Assembly (NCBI GenBank): GCA_048268005.1 | Contig: JBLWWJ010000005.1 | Coordinates: 186,001 to 250,000 of the forward strand | Length of the DNA: 64,000 nt | Reading direction: 5' to 3' | Source of the DNA: Ancylomarina sp048268005 | GTDB lineage: Bacteria > Bacteroidota > Bacteroidia > Bacteroidales > Marinifilaceae | Part shown: positions 1-9,876 of the stretch, piece by piece | Layout of the letters: every line of letters starts with the position of its first letter | Numbering within the stretch: the first letter of the stretch is position 1 | Translations under genes and position numbers: made by a program | The notes under the pieces: generated by a model | What the model was told of the DNA's origin: nothing | Databases searched by the model: none | Seen by the model: the letters and a program-made list of their open reading frames with translations, nothing else

Positions 1-447
1 AATCACAGCCACCTTTTTATGGCTTCGCATTAAGGGAATATTGGGTTTTACCCAGCCTTCTTTATAGGCGCGCTCTATAATGTTCTTTTCGATTAGCTCA
101 ATGGCCGTCGCCTCTTTATTTATAGCTAAAACGCAAGAAGCCTCGCAAGGTGCCGGACAGATACGGCCCGTAAACTCCGGAAAGTTATTGGTCGATGCCA
201 AAATCTTATAGGCGGCCTTCCAGTTGTCTTTATACACCATATCGTTAAAATCCGGAATATTATTTCCCAGTGGGCAGCCAGAGTGGCAAAAAGGTACACC
301 GCAATCCATACAACGTGAAGCTTGTTTTTCGACTTTAATTTTACTGATTGACTGAATAAATTCTTTATGGTCTTTGATTCGAACCGCCACCGGATTATAG
401 GCTGGCAACTCTCTTCTATATTCTAAAAATCCTGTTGGTTTTCCCAT
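1..447 (-). CDS. gltD: Glutamate synthase small subunit, N-terminal part (cut by window edge)
   Basis: The small (beta) subunit of NADPH-type glutamate synthase feeds electrons to GltB through FAD and Fe-S clusters. Only the first 149 codons are in the window; the reading frame is open to base 1. The start MGKPTGFLEYRR and the cysteine set RCMDCGVPFCHSGCP, followed by GRICPAPCE, are the N-terminal [4Fe-4S]-binding segment of GltD and related Fe-S flavoproteins. It begins 41 bp behind the gltB stop on the same strand, so the two form a gltB-gltD operon. The flavin and NADPH domains lie outside the window. Confidence 0.93.
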   Translation of the reverse strand, partial: MGKPTGFLEYRRELPAYNPVAVRIKDHKEFIQSISKIKVEKQASRCMDCGVPFCHSGCPLGNNIPDFNDMVYKDNWKAAYKILASTNNFPEFTGRICPAPCEASCVLAINKEATAIELIEKNIIERAYKEGWVKPNIPLMRSHKKVAVI

Positions 448-488
448 CTTTTCAATTCTTTAAATTCCAATTCGATTCCTCTCTATTC

Positions 489-3400
489 TTAAGCTGTAAA
501 TGCACTCTCAAGAGCTTCAGTTTTCTTTTTCTGATTCTCAAGAGCCAGCTTATATTCCTTAGGGAAAACCTTAATGAACTTCAGCATGGCATTATCCCAA
601 TCATCCAGAATTTCCTTGGCTCGTTTACTTAGCGTGTATTGATAATGCTTTCTGATGTAGTCGTGCAAGATCTCTTCGTCATCCAAATCGATGCACTCGT
701 AATCATCCAGTTCATAGTTTTTGTATTTCTCGAAAGTCCCCTCTATATCGTACACATAAGCGACACCTCCCGACATACCGGCTCCAAAATTGGAACCCAC
801 ACTACCAAGAATAACAACTTTTCCTCCGGTCATATATTCGCAGGCATGGCGCCCTACACCTTCGACCACTGCCGTTACGCCCGAATTTCTCACACAAAAA
901 CGCTCGCCAGCGACACCATTGATATAGGCTTCACCTGATGTTGCTCCATAAAAGGCTACATTACCGATAATCATATTATCAGCCGCTTCGTAAGTCGATT
1001 TTCTATCAGGATACACAATCAACTTACTACCCGAAAGACCTTTACCAAAATAGTCGTTAGCCTCACCTTCGAGCTCAAAGCTAATTCCCTTAGCTGCAAA
1101 GGCCGCATAACTCTGCCCAGCCGAACCCCTGAATTTAATATTGATGGTATCTTCAGGCAGACCTGCAGATTTGTATCTCTTCGATATCTCATGTGACAAT
1201 AAAGTCCCCACAGCACGATCGGTGTTCACCAAATGGAACTCACCCGAAACCTTTTCCCTTCTTTCCAGAGATGGCTGTGCCAATTCAATCAATTTCCAAT
1301 CGAAAAACTGATCGATACCATGATCTTGTTCGGTCTTTTTATACAAGCCAACACCTTTGTCCGCCTTTTCCTTATAAAGGATAGGACTTAAATCCAGACT
1401 TTTAATCTTCCAGTGCTCAATATCCTCTCTCAATCTTAATGCATCGACCTGACCGACCATTTCGTTAATGGTTCTGAATCCCAATTCAGCCATTATCTGA
1501 CGCAAATCTTCGGCAAGGAAAGTGAAATAGTTCACCACATGCTGCGGATCACCTGTAAAGAGCTTACGCAATTCCTTATTTTGAGTTGCCACACCAACCG
1601 GGCAAGTATTCGAATGACATTTTCGCATCATGATACAACCCGTAGCAACCAGGGCAGCTGTGGCAACGCCCCATTCTTCAGCACCCAAGAGAGTCGCAAT
1701 AGCCAGATCTCGTCCGGTTCGCATCTGTCCATCGGCTTGCACGGTTATTCTATCGCGAAGTTTATTTTTCACTAAAGTTTGATGTGTTTCCGACAAGCCC
1801 AGCTCCCATGATGTTCCTGCATGCTGCACTGAACTAATAGGCGAAGCTCCTGTTCCACCATCGAATCCTGAAACCAATACCACATCGGCATGAGCCTTTG
1901 CCACACCAGCAGCAATGGTCCCTACACCTGCTTTCGAAACCAATTTCACATTGATTCTGGCTTTTCTATTGGCATTTTTCAGATCATAAATCAACTGAGC
2001 CAAATCCTCGATACTGTAAATATCGTGATGTGGCGGTGGAGATATCAAACCCACACCTGGAGTTGAATGTCGCACCTTCCCAATCCATTCGTCAACCTTA
2101 TGTCCTGGTAGCTGACCGCCTTCACCCGGCTTAGCGCCCTGTGCCATCTTAATCTGAATCTCATCAGCCTGACTGAGGTAGTAAGACGTTACTCCAAATC
2201 GACCGGAAGCAACCTGTTTAATGGCCGAACGCATGCTGTCCCCACTGGGAAGTGGCTCGTACCTCATTTCATCCTCACCTCCTTCACCACTATTACTTTT
2301 ACCGCCAATACGGTTCATTGCAATAGCTAAAGTAGAGTGCGCCTCGTGCGATATGGACCCAAAGGACATGGCACCCGTCGCAAAGCGTTTGAATATATTC
2401 TCAATGGGTTCTACCTCTGCCAAGGGAACCGATTTACGCTTTTTAAATTCAAACAAACTCCTGATGGTTACCGCTTTTTCTGACTGATCGTTAATCTCTT
2501 GGGCATATTCATTATAAGCTTCCTGAGACATGCTACGTGCAGCTTGTTGCAATAAACGAATGGTGGTTGGGTTAAATAAATGGTGCTCTCCCTTTTGTTT
2601 CCACTGGTAAATTCCCCCTTCATCCAAGCGTGGTTTTAAACCTGCCTGCTGAGGGAATGCCAACTGATGACGCACCAAAACTTCACGAGAAATGCCTTCA
2701 AAACCGATACCACCCAATCGGGAAACGGTTCCCTTAAAACAAGTATCTACCACCTCATCTGATAAACCAATTGCCTCGAATATTTGAGCTCCATGATAAG
2801 ATTGCAAAGTTGATATCCCCATCTTCGAGAAAATCTTAAGCAAACCACCGCCAATAGCCGCAATATAATTTTCAAAGGCAAGCTCATTAGTAAGCCCTTT
2901 CGGTGATAATTTATTGGCTTCGAGAGATACAATGGTATCGAAAGCCATATAAGGGTTAATGGCATTGGCTCCATAACCAATCAATGTGGCAAAATGATGG
3001 GTCTCACGCACATCACCAGCTTCAACAATAATACCAACACGCACACGCAATCCATTTTCAACCAGGTGATGATGGATTGCTCCCATTGCCAATAAAGACG
3101 GAATAGGCGCATGGTTTATATCTATCTTTCTATCCGATATCAGAATGACATTATGACCATTTTCTATAATGGCCTTGTCAACCTCCTGGCACATCTGGCT
3201 TAATGCCTTTTCCAATTCGCCGGCCTCTCCCGATGCCGAATAGACAGCATCGAGCACCTTGATACGAAAGTTGGTATCGTGATAGCTTCGTAATTTCTGC
3301 AACTGCTTATTGGTTAAAACAGGCTGATCGAAAACAATTTGTTTACAATGCAAAGGCGTTTCAGACAACAAATTATAGAGCTTCCCTACCGAAGTGCGTA

Positions 3401-5045
3401 AAGACATGACAATTTTCTCCCTAATGGGATCGATAGGTGGGTTACTAACCTGTGCAAATTGTTGCTTAAAGTAATTTGACAGATGTCGGCTTTGATTGGA
3501 TAGAATGGCCAAAGGCACATCACTTCCCATTGAACCCAAAGGCTCCTTACCTTCTTCTGCCATGCTGGTGATGATAAAATTCACATCTTCCTGACTAAAA
3601 CCAAAAGCTTGCTGACGACTCAATAAATTTTCAAGATCGTATTCAAATGTTGGCTGCTCAGGAATTTCATCAATATGCAATTGATTCATATTGAGCCAAC
3701 TTCTGTATGGCGCTCGTTTTGCCATTTCTGATTTTATTTCCTTATCGAATACAATTTTCCCCTTTTCCAGATCAGCATAAACCATTTTACCGGGTTGCAC
3801 CCGCCATTTTCTCACAATCTTTTCAGGAGCGATTGGTAATGCACCCACTTCCGACGAAACAATCATTCTATCATCATCAGTCAGAATCAGTCTCGAAGGG
3901 CGCAGGCCGTTACGATCCAGAGTCGCTCCAACAATATTACCATCGGTAAAGCAGATAGAAGCTGGTCCATCCCAAGGCTCCATAATGGATGCATGGTATT
4001 GATAAAAAGCTTTCTTCTCGTCATTCATCTTATGCGTTTCCTGCCAAGCCTCAGGAACAAGCATCATCAAGACATGAGGCAATGATCGACCTCCCATCAC
4101 CAGCATCTCAACCATTGAATCGAGATTACCAGAATCGGAATTTGTTTCATCCATCACAGGGCGCAACTTGCGCATGTCTTCGTGAGAGAATTTGGTGCAC
4201 TCAAGGAATTTCTCATTGGATCGCATCCAGTTCATATTCCCTCTCACCGTATTAATCTCACCATTGTGAGCAATATAACGGAAAGGCTGTGCCAATCGCC
4301 ACTTAGGAAATGTATTCGTTGAAAAACGGGAATGAATTAAGGCTATGGCCGACTCAAGATCTTCATCCAGCAAATCGGTATAATACTGTCGGGTTTGATG
4401 CGTTCTGAACTGCCCCTTGTACACAATGGTTTTGTACGAAAAGGAAGTGAAATAGAAGGCCTGACTATCGTTTAGAATCAGCTTATTAATGGTATGTGCG
4501 CTATATTGGCGCAAAACAAAGAGCTTTCGTTCCAGTTCCATACCCGATAAACCATCCTTATGCTTTACAAAAACCTGCTCCCCCTTTGGCTCGGTTCTAC
4601 GCGCAGTTTCACCTACTGCGTTCGATACACCAGGTACATCACGGTATCCTATCAAATCGAAACCCAGCTCAGAAATATTAATATTCAGGAGTCTTCGGCA
4701 ATCTTCTCTCTCTTTTACATCATCAGGAAAATAGATCATACCCACACCATATTCACCAAAGGCAGGCAACTCCATCCCTATTAATCTGAGCTCTTTTCTA
4801 AAAAACTTGTCTGGCACTTGTATTAAAATACCTGCTCCATCACCTGTTTCAGGATCGCTTCCTATTGCACCTCGGTGTTCCATATTCTCCAACATAGTCA
4901 AGGCATCCAGAACAATCTGATGAGATTTCTTTCCTTTTATATCGGCAACAAAACCAATACCACAGGCATCCGACTCGCACTGTGGCACATACATCGACTT
5001 CTTTTGTTGCTCATATTCATCATCGGGTAAATTCAACTTTGTCAT
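489..5045 (-). CDS. gltB: Glutamate synthase large subunit
   Basis: Catalyses glutamine + 2-oxoglutarate + reductant to two glutamates, the GOGAT half of ammonium assimilation. At 1518 residues it has the full bacterial length. Domains in order: class-II glutamine amidotransferase with the probable nucleophile Cys28 (in ESDACGIGF, so a short propeptide is expected to be removed), a central domain, the FMN-binding synthase domain with the 3Fe-4S cysteines Cys1137, Cys1143 and Cys1148 (C-x5-C-x4-C), and the C-terminal glycine-rich GXGXG beta-helix. First gene of the gltB-gltD operon; an 0.9-kb gene-free region lies upstream. No frameshift or missing key residue was seen. Confidence 0.97.
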   Translation of the reverse strand: MTKLNLPDDEYEQQKKSMYVPQCESDACGIGFVADIKGKKSHQIVLDALTMLENMEHRGAIGSDPETGDGAGILIQVPDKFFRKELRLIGMELPAFGEYGVGMIYFPDDVKEREDCRRLLNINISELGFDLIGYRDVPGVSNAVGETARRTEPKGEQVFVKHKDGLSGMELERKLFVLRQYSAHTINKLILNDSQAFYFTSFSYKTIVYKGQFRTHQTRQYYTDLLDEDLESAIALIHSRFSTNTFPKWRLAQPFRYIAHNGEINTVRGNMNWMRSNEKFLECTKFSHEDMRKLRPVMDETNSDSGNLDSMVEMLVMGGRSLPHVLMMLVPEAWQETHKMNDEKKAFYQYHASIMEPWDGPASICFTDGNIVGATLDRNGLRPSRLILTDDDRMIVSSEVGALPIAPEKIVRKWRVQPGKMVYADLEKGKIVFDKEIKSEMAKRAPYRSWLNMNQLHIDEIPEQPTFEYDLENLLSRQQAFGFSQEDVNFIITSMAEEGKEPLGSMGSDVPLAILSNQSRHLSNYFKQQFAQVSNPPIDPIREKIVMSLRTSVGKLYNLLSETPLHCKQIVFDQPVLTNKQLQKLRSYHDTNFRIKVLDAVYSASGEAGELEKALSQMCQEVDKAIIENGHNVILISDRKIDINHAPIPSLLAMGAIHHHLVENGLRVRVGIIVEAGDVRETHHFATLIGYGANAINPYMAFDTIVSLEANKLSPKGLTNELAFENYIAAIGGGLLKIFSKMGISTLQSYHGAQIFEAIGLSDEVVDTCFKGTVSRLGGIGFEGISREVLVRHQLAFPQQAGLKPRLDEGGIYQWKQKGEHHLFNPTTIRLLQQAARSMSQEAYNEYAQEINDQSEKAVTIRSLFEFKKRKSVPLAEVEPIENIFKRFATGAMSFGSISHEAHSTLAIAMNRIGGKSNSGEGGEDEMRYEPLPSGDSMRSAIKQVASGRFGVTSYYLSQADEIQIKMAQGAKPGEGGQLPGHKVDEWIGKVRHSTPGVGLISPPPHHDIYSIEDLAQLIYDLKNANRKARINVKLVSKAGVGTIAAGVAKAHADVVLVSGFDGGTGASPISSVQHAGTSWELGLSETHQTLVKNKLRDRITVQADGQMRTGRDLAIATLLGAEEWGVATAALVATGCIMMRKCHSNTCPVGVATQNKELRKLFTGDPQHVVNYFTFLAEDLRQIMAELGFRTINEMVGQVDALRLREDIEHWKIKSLDLSPILYKEKADKGVGLYKKTEQDHGIDQFFDWKLIELAQPSLERREKVSGEFHLVNTDRAVGTLLSHEISKRYKSAGLPEDTINIKFRGSAGQSYAAFAAKGISFELEGEANDYFGKGLSGSKLIVYPDRKSTYEAADNMIIGNVAFYGATSGEAYINGVAGERFCVRNSGVTAVVEGVGRHACEYMTGGKVVILGSVGSNFGAGMSGGVAYVYDIEGTFEKYKNYELDDYECIDLDDEEILHDYIRKHYQYTLSKRAKEILDDWDNAMLKFIKVFPKEYKLALENQKKKTEALESAFTA

Positions 5046-5941
5046 AAAAATTAATCTTGGCTTAGATGATTTAACTTTAAAAGCTAAATCAAGGGTTAAT
5101 AGTTTTCCAACTGCTCTTCAGGGATTAGTGGTTAATGAATAACAGTCGTTCTTATTTTTAAGACGATCTAAGGAAAAGCCAAAAAATGGCGCGCAAATAA
5201 ATCAGGTTATCCTACACATGGAAGGAAACCCATATTTACGTCATTTAGGAAGTGTTGTTGTTTGTTGTAGTTTAGTGCTCTCGAATTTTCGTTTTCACAC
5301 CTTCATATTTTCGTTTTTCAATCAAAATAAAGGGATGATTTGATCAAAAAACGAAGGTTTGAAATTGTTGAGAATTCTTGTTCGCAATAACATCAAAAGC
5401 GTATTTATTTCCTGATGTTATGTCTTAAATATAGATGATCAGTAGAGGAAAAACAAACAACAGACTTTCGTTTTTCACACTTTCAAGTCAAAAAAAACAA
5501 GAATATTCCGATAAATAAGAAAACTGAAATAAAGCCTTAAGCCTTTAGAAATGCCCCATTGAGGAAATGATAATCCAAATGGATATACTCGACGTTCAAA
5601 GCCATCTTTTTTTTTATTTATTTTTGATTTTTCAACAGGCTACAATTCCGCAAAGGATTACGAAACACAGGGCTTTGCAAAAACAGAGTTTAGAATTCAT
5701 CATGAAAAATATCTTATCATAAATTAAGCAAACGATTTCGAAATTCATCATTTATCACCCATCTCAAGAGTCATTATTTTTATTGAAATCAGTCTTGAAA
5801 AATCTGATTGTAAATTAATATTCAGACATAGAGTTTGAAGCCATTTTCAACTCCCTCTTTTAATAATAACGGTTCAATTTTCAAATATGAAAACTATATT
5901 TGTACTTTAACTGAAATAAAAACATCATTAAGGTTTAAATA
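5046..5941. other. Gene-free divergent region between gltB and araC-type gene
   Basis: About 0.9 kb with no convincing reading frame. It holds the upstream regions of gltB (minus) and the AraC-type gene (plus). The block TTCGTTTT(T)CACAC(C/T)TTCA occurs twice, near 5289 and 5467, and a partial copy near 5310 forms an imperfect hairpin (TTCGTTTTT at 5310-5318 with AAAAACGAA at 5347-5355, inner ATCAAA/TTTGAT). These could be regulator sites or remnants of a decayed gene; nothing in the sequence decides. No consensus Bacteroidota -7 box was found for gltB. Confidence 0.5.
5895..5902 (+). promoter_or_regulatory. Bacteroidota -7 box for the AraC-type gene
   Basis: TATATTTG fits the Bacteroidota -7 consensus TAnnTTTG and lies 40 bp before the start codon at 5942, giving a leader of about 33 nt. 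No clear -33 TTTG is present at the usual distance, as is common for regulated promoters. Confidence 0.5.
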
Positions 5942-6781
5942 ATGTCAATAGAAAACATCCCCGAAATATATCTGAAAAAAGACGCCCCTGTTGAGGATGT
6001 GTTTGTCTATGATTTTAAAATGACCAATGATGTTGTTAAAAGCAAGGTCAACCTAAGCATGAACATGTTTAGTTTTTTGCAGGTGGGTAAAAAACAGGTC
6101 CATTTTGCAGATGCATCGGTCATGGTGAATAAAGAACAATCCTTACTCATCAGAAAAGGAAACTGGCTGTGGACTGAGTTGCTCGATAATGATGACATCT
6201 ATTATTGCAAGCTTCTATTCTTCTCTGAAAACAGACTTAAGGCATTTCTAGAAAAACACAGTAAAAAAGAAGAATGCTTAAAAGATGAGGTTCCTTTCTT
6301 CATCATCGAAAATGACGACTACATTGCTTCATATCTGAATACCTTATCAAAAATGAGTTCTATGTCTACGAATTTCAATGCGGAAATGCTTTCGCTTAAG
6401 TTCGATGAAATCATGCTTTACCTGCTTACCAAATACGGTGAAAAGTTTGAAATGTACCTGTATTCTTTAATATCGAAAGAGACCTCTCCTTTTAAAAAGA
6501 CGATTGAGAGTAATGTGTATTCCAACCTAAAATTAGAAGAGATCGCTTTCCTATGCAATATGAGCCTATCAACCTTTAAGCGCAATTTTATTGCGGAATA
6601 TCGAGTCTCACCCGGAAAATGGTTGCAGGATAAACGTCTGCAAAGGGCGAAAGAACTTCTGGAGAACGGCGATTTAAAAGCCTCTGATATTTATCTGGAT
6701 TTCGGATACAGCAACCTTTCTAACTTTAGTATTGCTTTCAAAAACAAATTTGGAATCAGTCCAATCGAAAGCACAAAATAG
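5942..6781 (+). CDS. AraC-family transcriptional regulator
   Basis: A 279-residue cytoplasmic DNA-binding protein. Residues 1 to about 165 resemble the ExsA/AraC_N_2-type sensing half; the C-terminal 100 residues carry the two helix-turn-helix units of AraC/XylS proteins (IAFLCNMSLSTFKRNF followed by ASDIYLDFGYSNLSNFS, then FGISP). The ligand cannot be read from sequence. It lies just upstream, on the same strand, of an iron-dependent alcohol dehydrogenase, which is a plausible target, although a small minus-strand frame lies between them. Fold assignment is secure; regulon is inference. Confidence 0.9.
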   Translation: MSIENIPEIYLKKDAPVEDVFVYDFKMTNDVVKSKVNLSMNMFSFLQVGKKQVHFADASVMVNKEQSLLIRKGNWLWTELLDNDDIYYCKLLFFSENRLKAFLEKHSKKEECLKDEVPFFIIENDDYIASYLNTLSKMSSMSTNFNAEMLSLKFDEIMLYLLTKYGEKFEMYLYSLISKETSPFKKTIESNVYSNLKLEEIAFLCNMSLSTFKRNFIAEYRVSPGKWLQDKRLQRAKELLENGDLKASDIYLDFGYSNLSNFSIAFKNKFGISPIESTK

Positions 6782-6941
6782 AAGAATCGCACCCACAACA
6801 CTCTATTTTAGGACCTTTAGCACAAAAAGCTAATTCAAATATTATTCCATCATTTAAAGTTTGACCTTTTTTAATAAACGAATGAACTTTTTCAGTAAGC
6901 ATACTGAATGGGTCTTGCCATACTTTTGTCAGCGTAATCAT
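6756..6941 (-). CDS. Possible small cysteine-rich protein (61 aa)
   Basis: Not recognised. A 61-codon frame starting at ATG 6941 (a TTG at 6974 would add 11 residues) encodes a mostly polar protein ending in a cysteine cluster, FCAKGPKIECCGCDSS, which looks like a metal- or redox-active tail. Codon use is even and protein-like, and the frame fills most of the gap between the AraC-type gene and the alcohol dehydrogenase. Its last 8 codons overlap the 3' end of the araC-type gene on the opposite strand, and it is divergent from the dehydrogenase. No clear promoter was seen, so it may also be a chance frame. Confidence 0.5.
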   Translation of the reverse strand: MITLTKVWQDPFSMLTEKVHSFIKKGQTLNDGIIFELAFCAKGPKIECCGCDSSILCFRLD

Positions 6942-7022
6942 TAACAAATGTTCTATAAGAAAACAGGCTTTCAATAGAACTTTTGTTTTGAACTGATAAA
7001 AACCAAATTAATAATAAGAAGT

Positions 7023-8174
7023 ATGGCAAAATTTATTGTACCAAAGGAAATTTTTCACGGACTAGGTAGCCTTGAAAATCTAAAAACATTAAAAGGGAAA
7101 AAAGCAGTTATCGTAATTGGAGGTAATTCTGTAAAAGCAAACGGTTCTCTTGAAAGAACAGAAAATTACCTGAAAGAAGCAGGTATTTCAAGTGTTGTGT
7201 TTTCAGGTGTTGAAGCTGATCCATCAATCGATACAGTAAAAAAAGGAGCTGATTTCTTTACACAAGAGCAACCAGATGTTATTGTTGGACTAGGTGGCTG
7301 TTCGGCTATCGATGCAGCAAAAGCAATGTGGGTGTACTATGAGTATCCTGAGTCAACACTGGAAGAATTGGCAGCACCTTTTGCAGTAAAAGCGATGCGC
7401 AACAAGGCTTACTTTGTAGCTATTCCATCAACAAGTGGAACGGGGACTGAGATTACAGGTCTTTCAGTAATTACGGATAAGGAAAAAGGAACCAAATACC
7501 CTATCGTATCTCACGAATTGACACCTGATGTTGCTATTGTTGATGGTGAGCTATGCGAAAGTATGCCAGCACATGTTACTGCAAACACAGGTTTGGATGC
7601 ACTAAGTCATGGTGTTGAAGCTTATGTTTCTAACATTTCTGACCGTTATAACGACTCATTAGCTAAAGGTGCTATCGATTTGGTATTTAAAAACCTTCCA
7701 ACGGCCCACACTGAACCCAATAATAAGGAAGCCCGTCAGGCAATGCACGATGCATCTTGTATGGCAGGTATGGCCTTTACAAACGTATGGTTAGGAATTG
7801 TTCACTCTATGTCTCACCAAATTGGTGGTACATTCGGTATTCCTCACGGATGTGGTAATGCGATTTTGATGCCTAACGTGACGCGTTTCAATTCAAAAGT
7901 TACTGATAAGTATAAGGACTTAGCTGAGATGTTCGGTAAATCAACTGCTGAAGATTTTGCTCAGGAAATTGAGACTCTACGTGCATCAGTTGGTGTTGTG
8001 GGATCGATTAAAGAGTACGGTATTAGCCAGGAAGAGTGGGATGCAAAATTGGACACGCTAACACAAAATGCCATGGATGATCCTTGTACGCTTTTCAATC
8101 CTAGAAAACCTAAGTTTGAAGAAATCAAAGCGATCTACCAGGCTTGTTACGAAGGAACGGCTATAAATATTTAA
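7023..8174 (+). CDS. Iron-containing alcohol dehydrogenase
   Basis: A 383-residue group III (Fe-dependent) alcohol dehydrogenase, the fold of lactaldehyde reductase FucO and butanol dehydrogenases; it interconverts an alcohol and an aldehyde with NAD(P)H in the cytoplasm. Visible are the nucleotide-binding GGCSAIDAAK, the PSTSGTGTE motif, and the four metal ligands: Asp and His in LDALSHGVEAY, His in VHSMSHQIGG, and His in FGIPHGCG. The substrate is not deducible. It follows an AraC-type regulator on the same strand. A palindromic hairpin lies 40 bp downstream. Confidence 0.92.
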   Translation: MAKFIVPKEIFHGLGSLENLKTLKGKKAVIVIGGNSVKANGSLERTENYLKEAGISSVVFSGVEADPSIDTVKKGADFFTQEQPDVIVGLGGCSAIDAAKAMWVYYEYPESTLEELAAPFAVKAMRNKAYFVAIPSTSGTGTEITGLSVITDKEKGTKYPIVSHELTPDVAIVDGELCESMPAHVTANTGLDALSHGVEAYVSNISDRYNDSLAKGAIDLVFKNLPTAHTEPNNKEARQAMHDASCMAGMAFTNVWLGIVHSMSHQIGGTFGIPHGCGNAILMPNVTRFNSKVTDKYKDLAEMFGKSTAEDFAQEIETLRASVGVVGSIKEYGISQEEWDAKLDTLTQNAMDDPCTLFNPRKPKFEEIKAIYQACYEGTAINI

Positions 8175-8212
8175 GCCAGATCCGATACATTACTCTAGGA
8201 TTGCAATCAAAA

Positions 8213-8262
8213 AAAACCTGACAGGTTATTTCCAATTATGGGAATAAACCTGTCAGGTTTTC
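8213..8262. repeat. CCTGACAGG palindrome, copy 1
   Basis: Long inverted repeat: left arm AAAACCTGACAGGTTATTTCC, right arm GGGAATAAACCTGTCAGG plus TTTT, with a 6-nt loop. It lies between the convergent alcohol dehydrogenase and proC genes, so it can act as a terminator on both strands. Three related copies occur at 24723, 29327 and 31925; this copy has a different loop from those three. Confidence 0.8.
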
Positions 8263-8323
8263 TCTTATGATCGTATACTGATATTTACAAATTGCCTTTA
8301 GTTAGAGTATGACGAAAAACGAA

Positions 8324-9124
8324 CTAAGATATCTTATTGTAAGAGGTTACAATACCTTTAATTAAGGATGAACTCAAACCATTATGCTCCATCTCATTCA
8401 ATCCAAGAATGGTACAGCCCTTTGGCGTGGTTACTTTATCGATCTCAAATTCCGGATGATTCCCTCTTTCTATCAATAAATCAGCAGCTCCTTTTACGGT
8501 CTGATTCACTATGGCAGTAGCAGTTTTTGAATCCAAACCAATTTGAATGCCGCCTTGCACCATGGCACGGATAAAACGTAAAACAAAAGCTGTTCCACAA
8601 GAACCCAAAACCGTAGCAGCATCCATTAATTCCTCATTAATCGTAATACTGGTTCCTATTTTATTAAAAAAGAATTGAACCGTTTCAAGCTTAGATGCAC
8701 CCGCCTCGTTATGACAAAGACTGGTCATCGATTCTTTCACATCAGCTGCCGTATTGGGCATGGCTCTAAAGACTGGCATATTTTCAGGTAAAGCCTCCTC
8801 AAGTTCCTTAACATGCACGTTAGTTGCCAATGAAATCACCGTGTGTTTTTCTGCATTCAAGTGCTCCTTAATATCATTTAAAACGCTAATTACTTTGTAA
8901 GGCTTTACAGCTACAATAATAACATCAGACTCGCCCACTGCCCAAACATTATCTGTTGTTATTCGCACGCCTTGCGCCTCATAAGACTTAATCGCATCTA
9001 GACTTCGTTTAGTCGCTATTATATTTTCTGATGGGTAATCCTTATCATCGACTAAACCATTCAAAATTGATTTACCCAGGTTGCCACAACCTATAATACA
9101 GACTCTTTTGTTTTTTAAATTCAT
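8324..9124 (-). CDS. proC: Pyrroline-5-carboxylate reductase
   Basis: Reduces 1-pyrroline-5-carboxylate to proline with NAD(P)H, the last step of proline synthesis. The N-terminal Rossmann fold begins VCIIGCGNLGKS, followed by VAVKPYK and FRAMPNTAADV; the C-terminal dimerisation half has GSCGTAFVLRF and VTTPKGCT, the ProC signature. The ATG at 9124 gives 266 residues, the usual length, and starts right before the Rossmann motif; the in-frame TTG at 9181 would add a 19-residue unconserved leader. It is a stand-alone gene, convergent with the alcohol dehydrogenase. Confidence 0.94.
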   Translation of the reverse strand: MNLKNKRVCIIGCGNLGKSILNGLVDDKDYPSENIIATKRSLDAIKSYEAQGVRITTDNVWAVGESDVIIVAVKPYKVISVLNDIKEHLNAEKHTVISLATNVHVKELEEALPENMPVFRAMPNTAADVKESMTSLCHNEAGASKLETVQFFFNKIGTSITINEELMDAATVLGSCGTAFVLRFIRAMVQGGIQIGLDSKTATAIVNQTVKGAADLLIERGNHPEFEIDKVTTPKGCTILGLNEMEHNGLSSSLIKGIVTSYNKIS

Positions 9125-9331
9125 TTCTTTTTTTCTTAAAAATCTATTGGGCACATAGTTTAGCCTGTCCTGAATAAACAAAACAGTTATTTAAACTTAA
9201 AGATGCTAATAGATAATCGTGTTGTATGTGTTGAGTTTTCGGGCCGCAAGTTAGCTATATAAATTCGAAAACAGATGATGAAAGTCAATATCAAAAGGAC
9301 TTTGAATAAATTTCACGACTTGAGGAAAGGT

Positions 9332-9820
9332 TTATTTTGTAATAACAACTGAGCTTTCTAATTCATGAGACTGGGGGTTTTCAAACCAGGATTCCATAAA
9401 ATTAAAATTAGCCTCACTCACTTCAAATTCGAATGTATCACCCTTCTCCTTATTGCGTTGGCAGACACGCTCCCACCTGACTTCTTTGGGAATATCTAAA
9501 TAATGAAGTTTGATCTCAAAACCATTTTCTTCGGCAAAGCTTCTAAATTTCTCTCTATGTTCAAATTTTGAAAGCCCTAAATCAAGAATTGAATCCGTTC
9601 CTGCCTGTTCCAACTGATTCAGGAGATCAAGTATCATGCTCTCTGCACGCTCTATACGTTCCAGAAACCATTCCAAGCCATCGTCCTCCGTTTTATCTTC
9701 AAGAAATAAGGTTTTATTCCACTTATCTATAGAGAAAATAACAGCTCGAGTTTCCTCTTTCAAACGATGTGCATATGTGGTTTTACCCGATCCCGTATTT
9801 CCAACAATTAAGTGTATCAT
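9332..9820 (-). CDS. P-loop ATPase / kinase-like protein
   Basis: A 162-residue cytoplasmic protein of the AAA_33 / small nucleoside-kinase-like type. Walker A is GNTGSGKTTYA at residues 7-17; DLGLSKFEHREKF and the arginine-rich lid RWERVCQRN follow the pattern of predicted kinases related to zeta toxin and polynucleotide kinase. Its substrate is unknown, and no antitoxin-like partner is adjacent. The upstream gene is a GNAT acetyltransferase 56 bp away on the same strand, so the two may be co-transcribed. Confidence 0.75.
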   Translation of the reverse strand: MIHLIVGNTGSGKTTYAHRLKEETRAVIFSIDKWNKTLFLEDKTEDDGLEWFLERIERAESMILDLLNQLEQAGTDSILDLGLSKFEHREKFRSFAEENGFEIKLHYLDIPKEVRWERVCQRNKEKGDTFEFEVSEANFNFMESWFENPQSHELESSVVITK

Positions 9821-9876
9821 TTCTATCCCGTTTAATTAGAACTTTAGCTTTTCCAATTTACCTTTGGTGGATTATT

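Noticed and set aside
639..938. 99-codon plus-strand frame inside gltB
   Set aside because: Lies fully inside the coding sequence of gltB on the other strand and has no protein-family features.
8324..9181. Longer proC start at 9181
   Set aside because: It would use a TTG and add 19 residues with no family match; the ATG at 9124 fits the Rossmann start.
9332..9820. Zeta-toxin-like kinase as a toxin-antitoxin system
   Set aside because: No small antitoxin gene is adjacent, and the neighbour is a GNAT enzyme of the RimJ/RimL type that also lacks a DNA-binding antitoxin partner.
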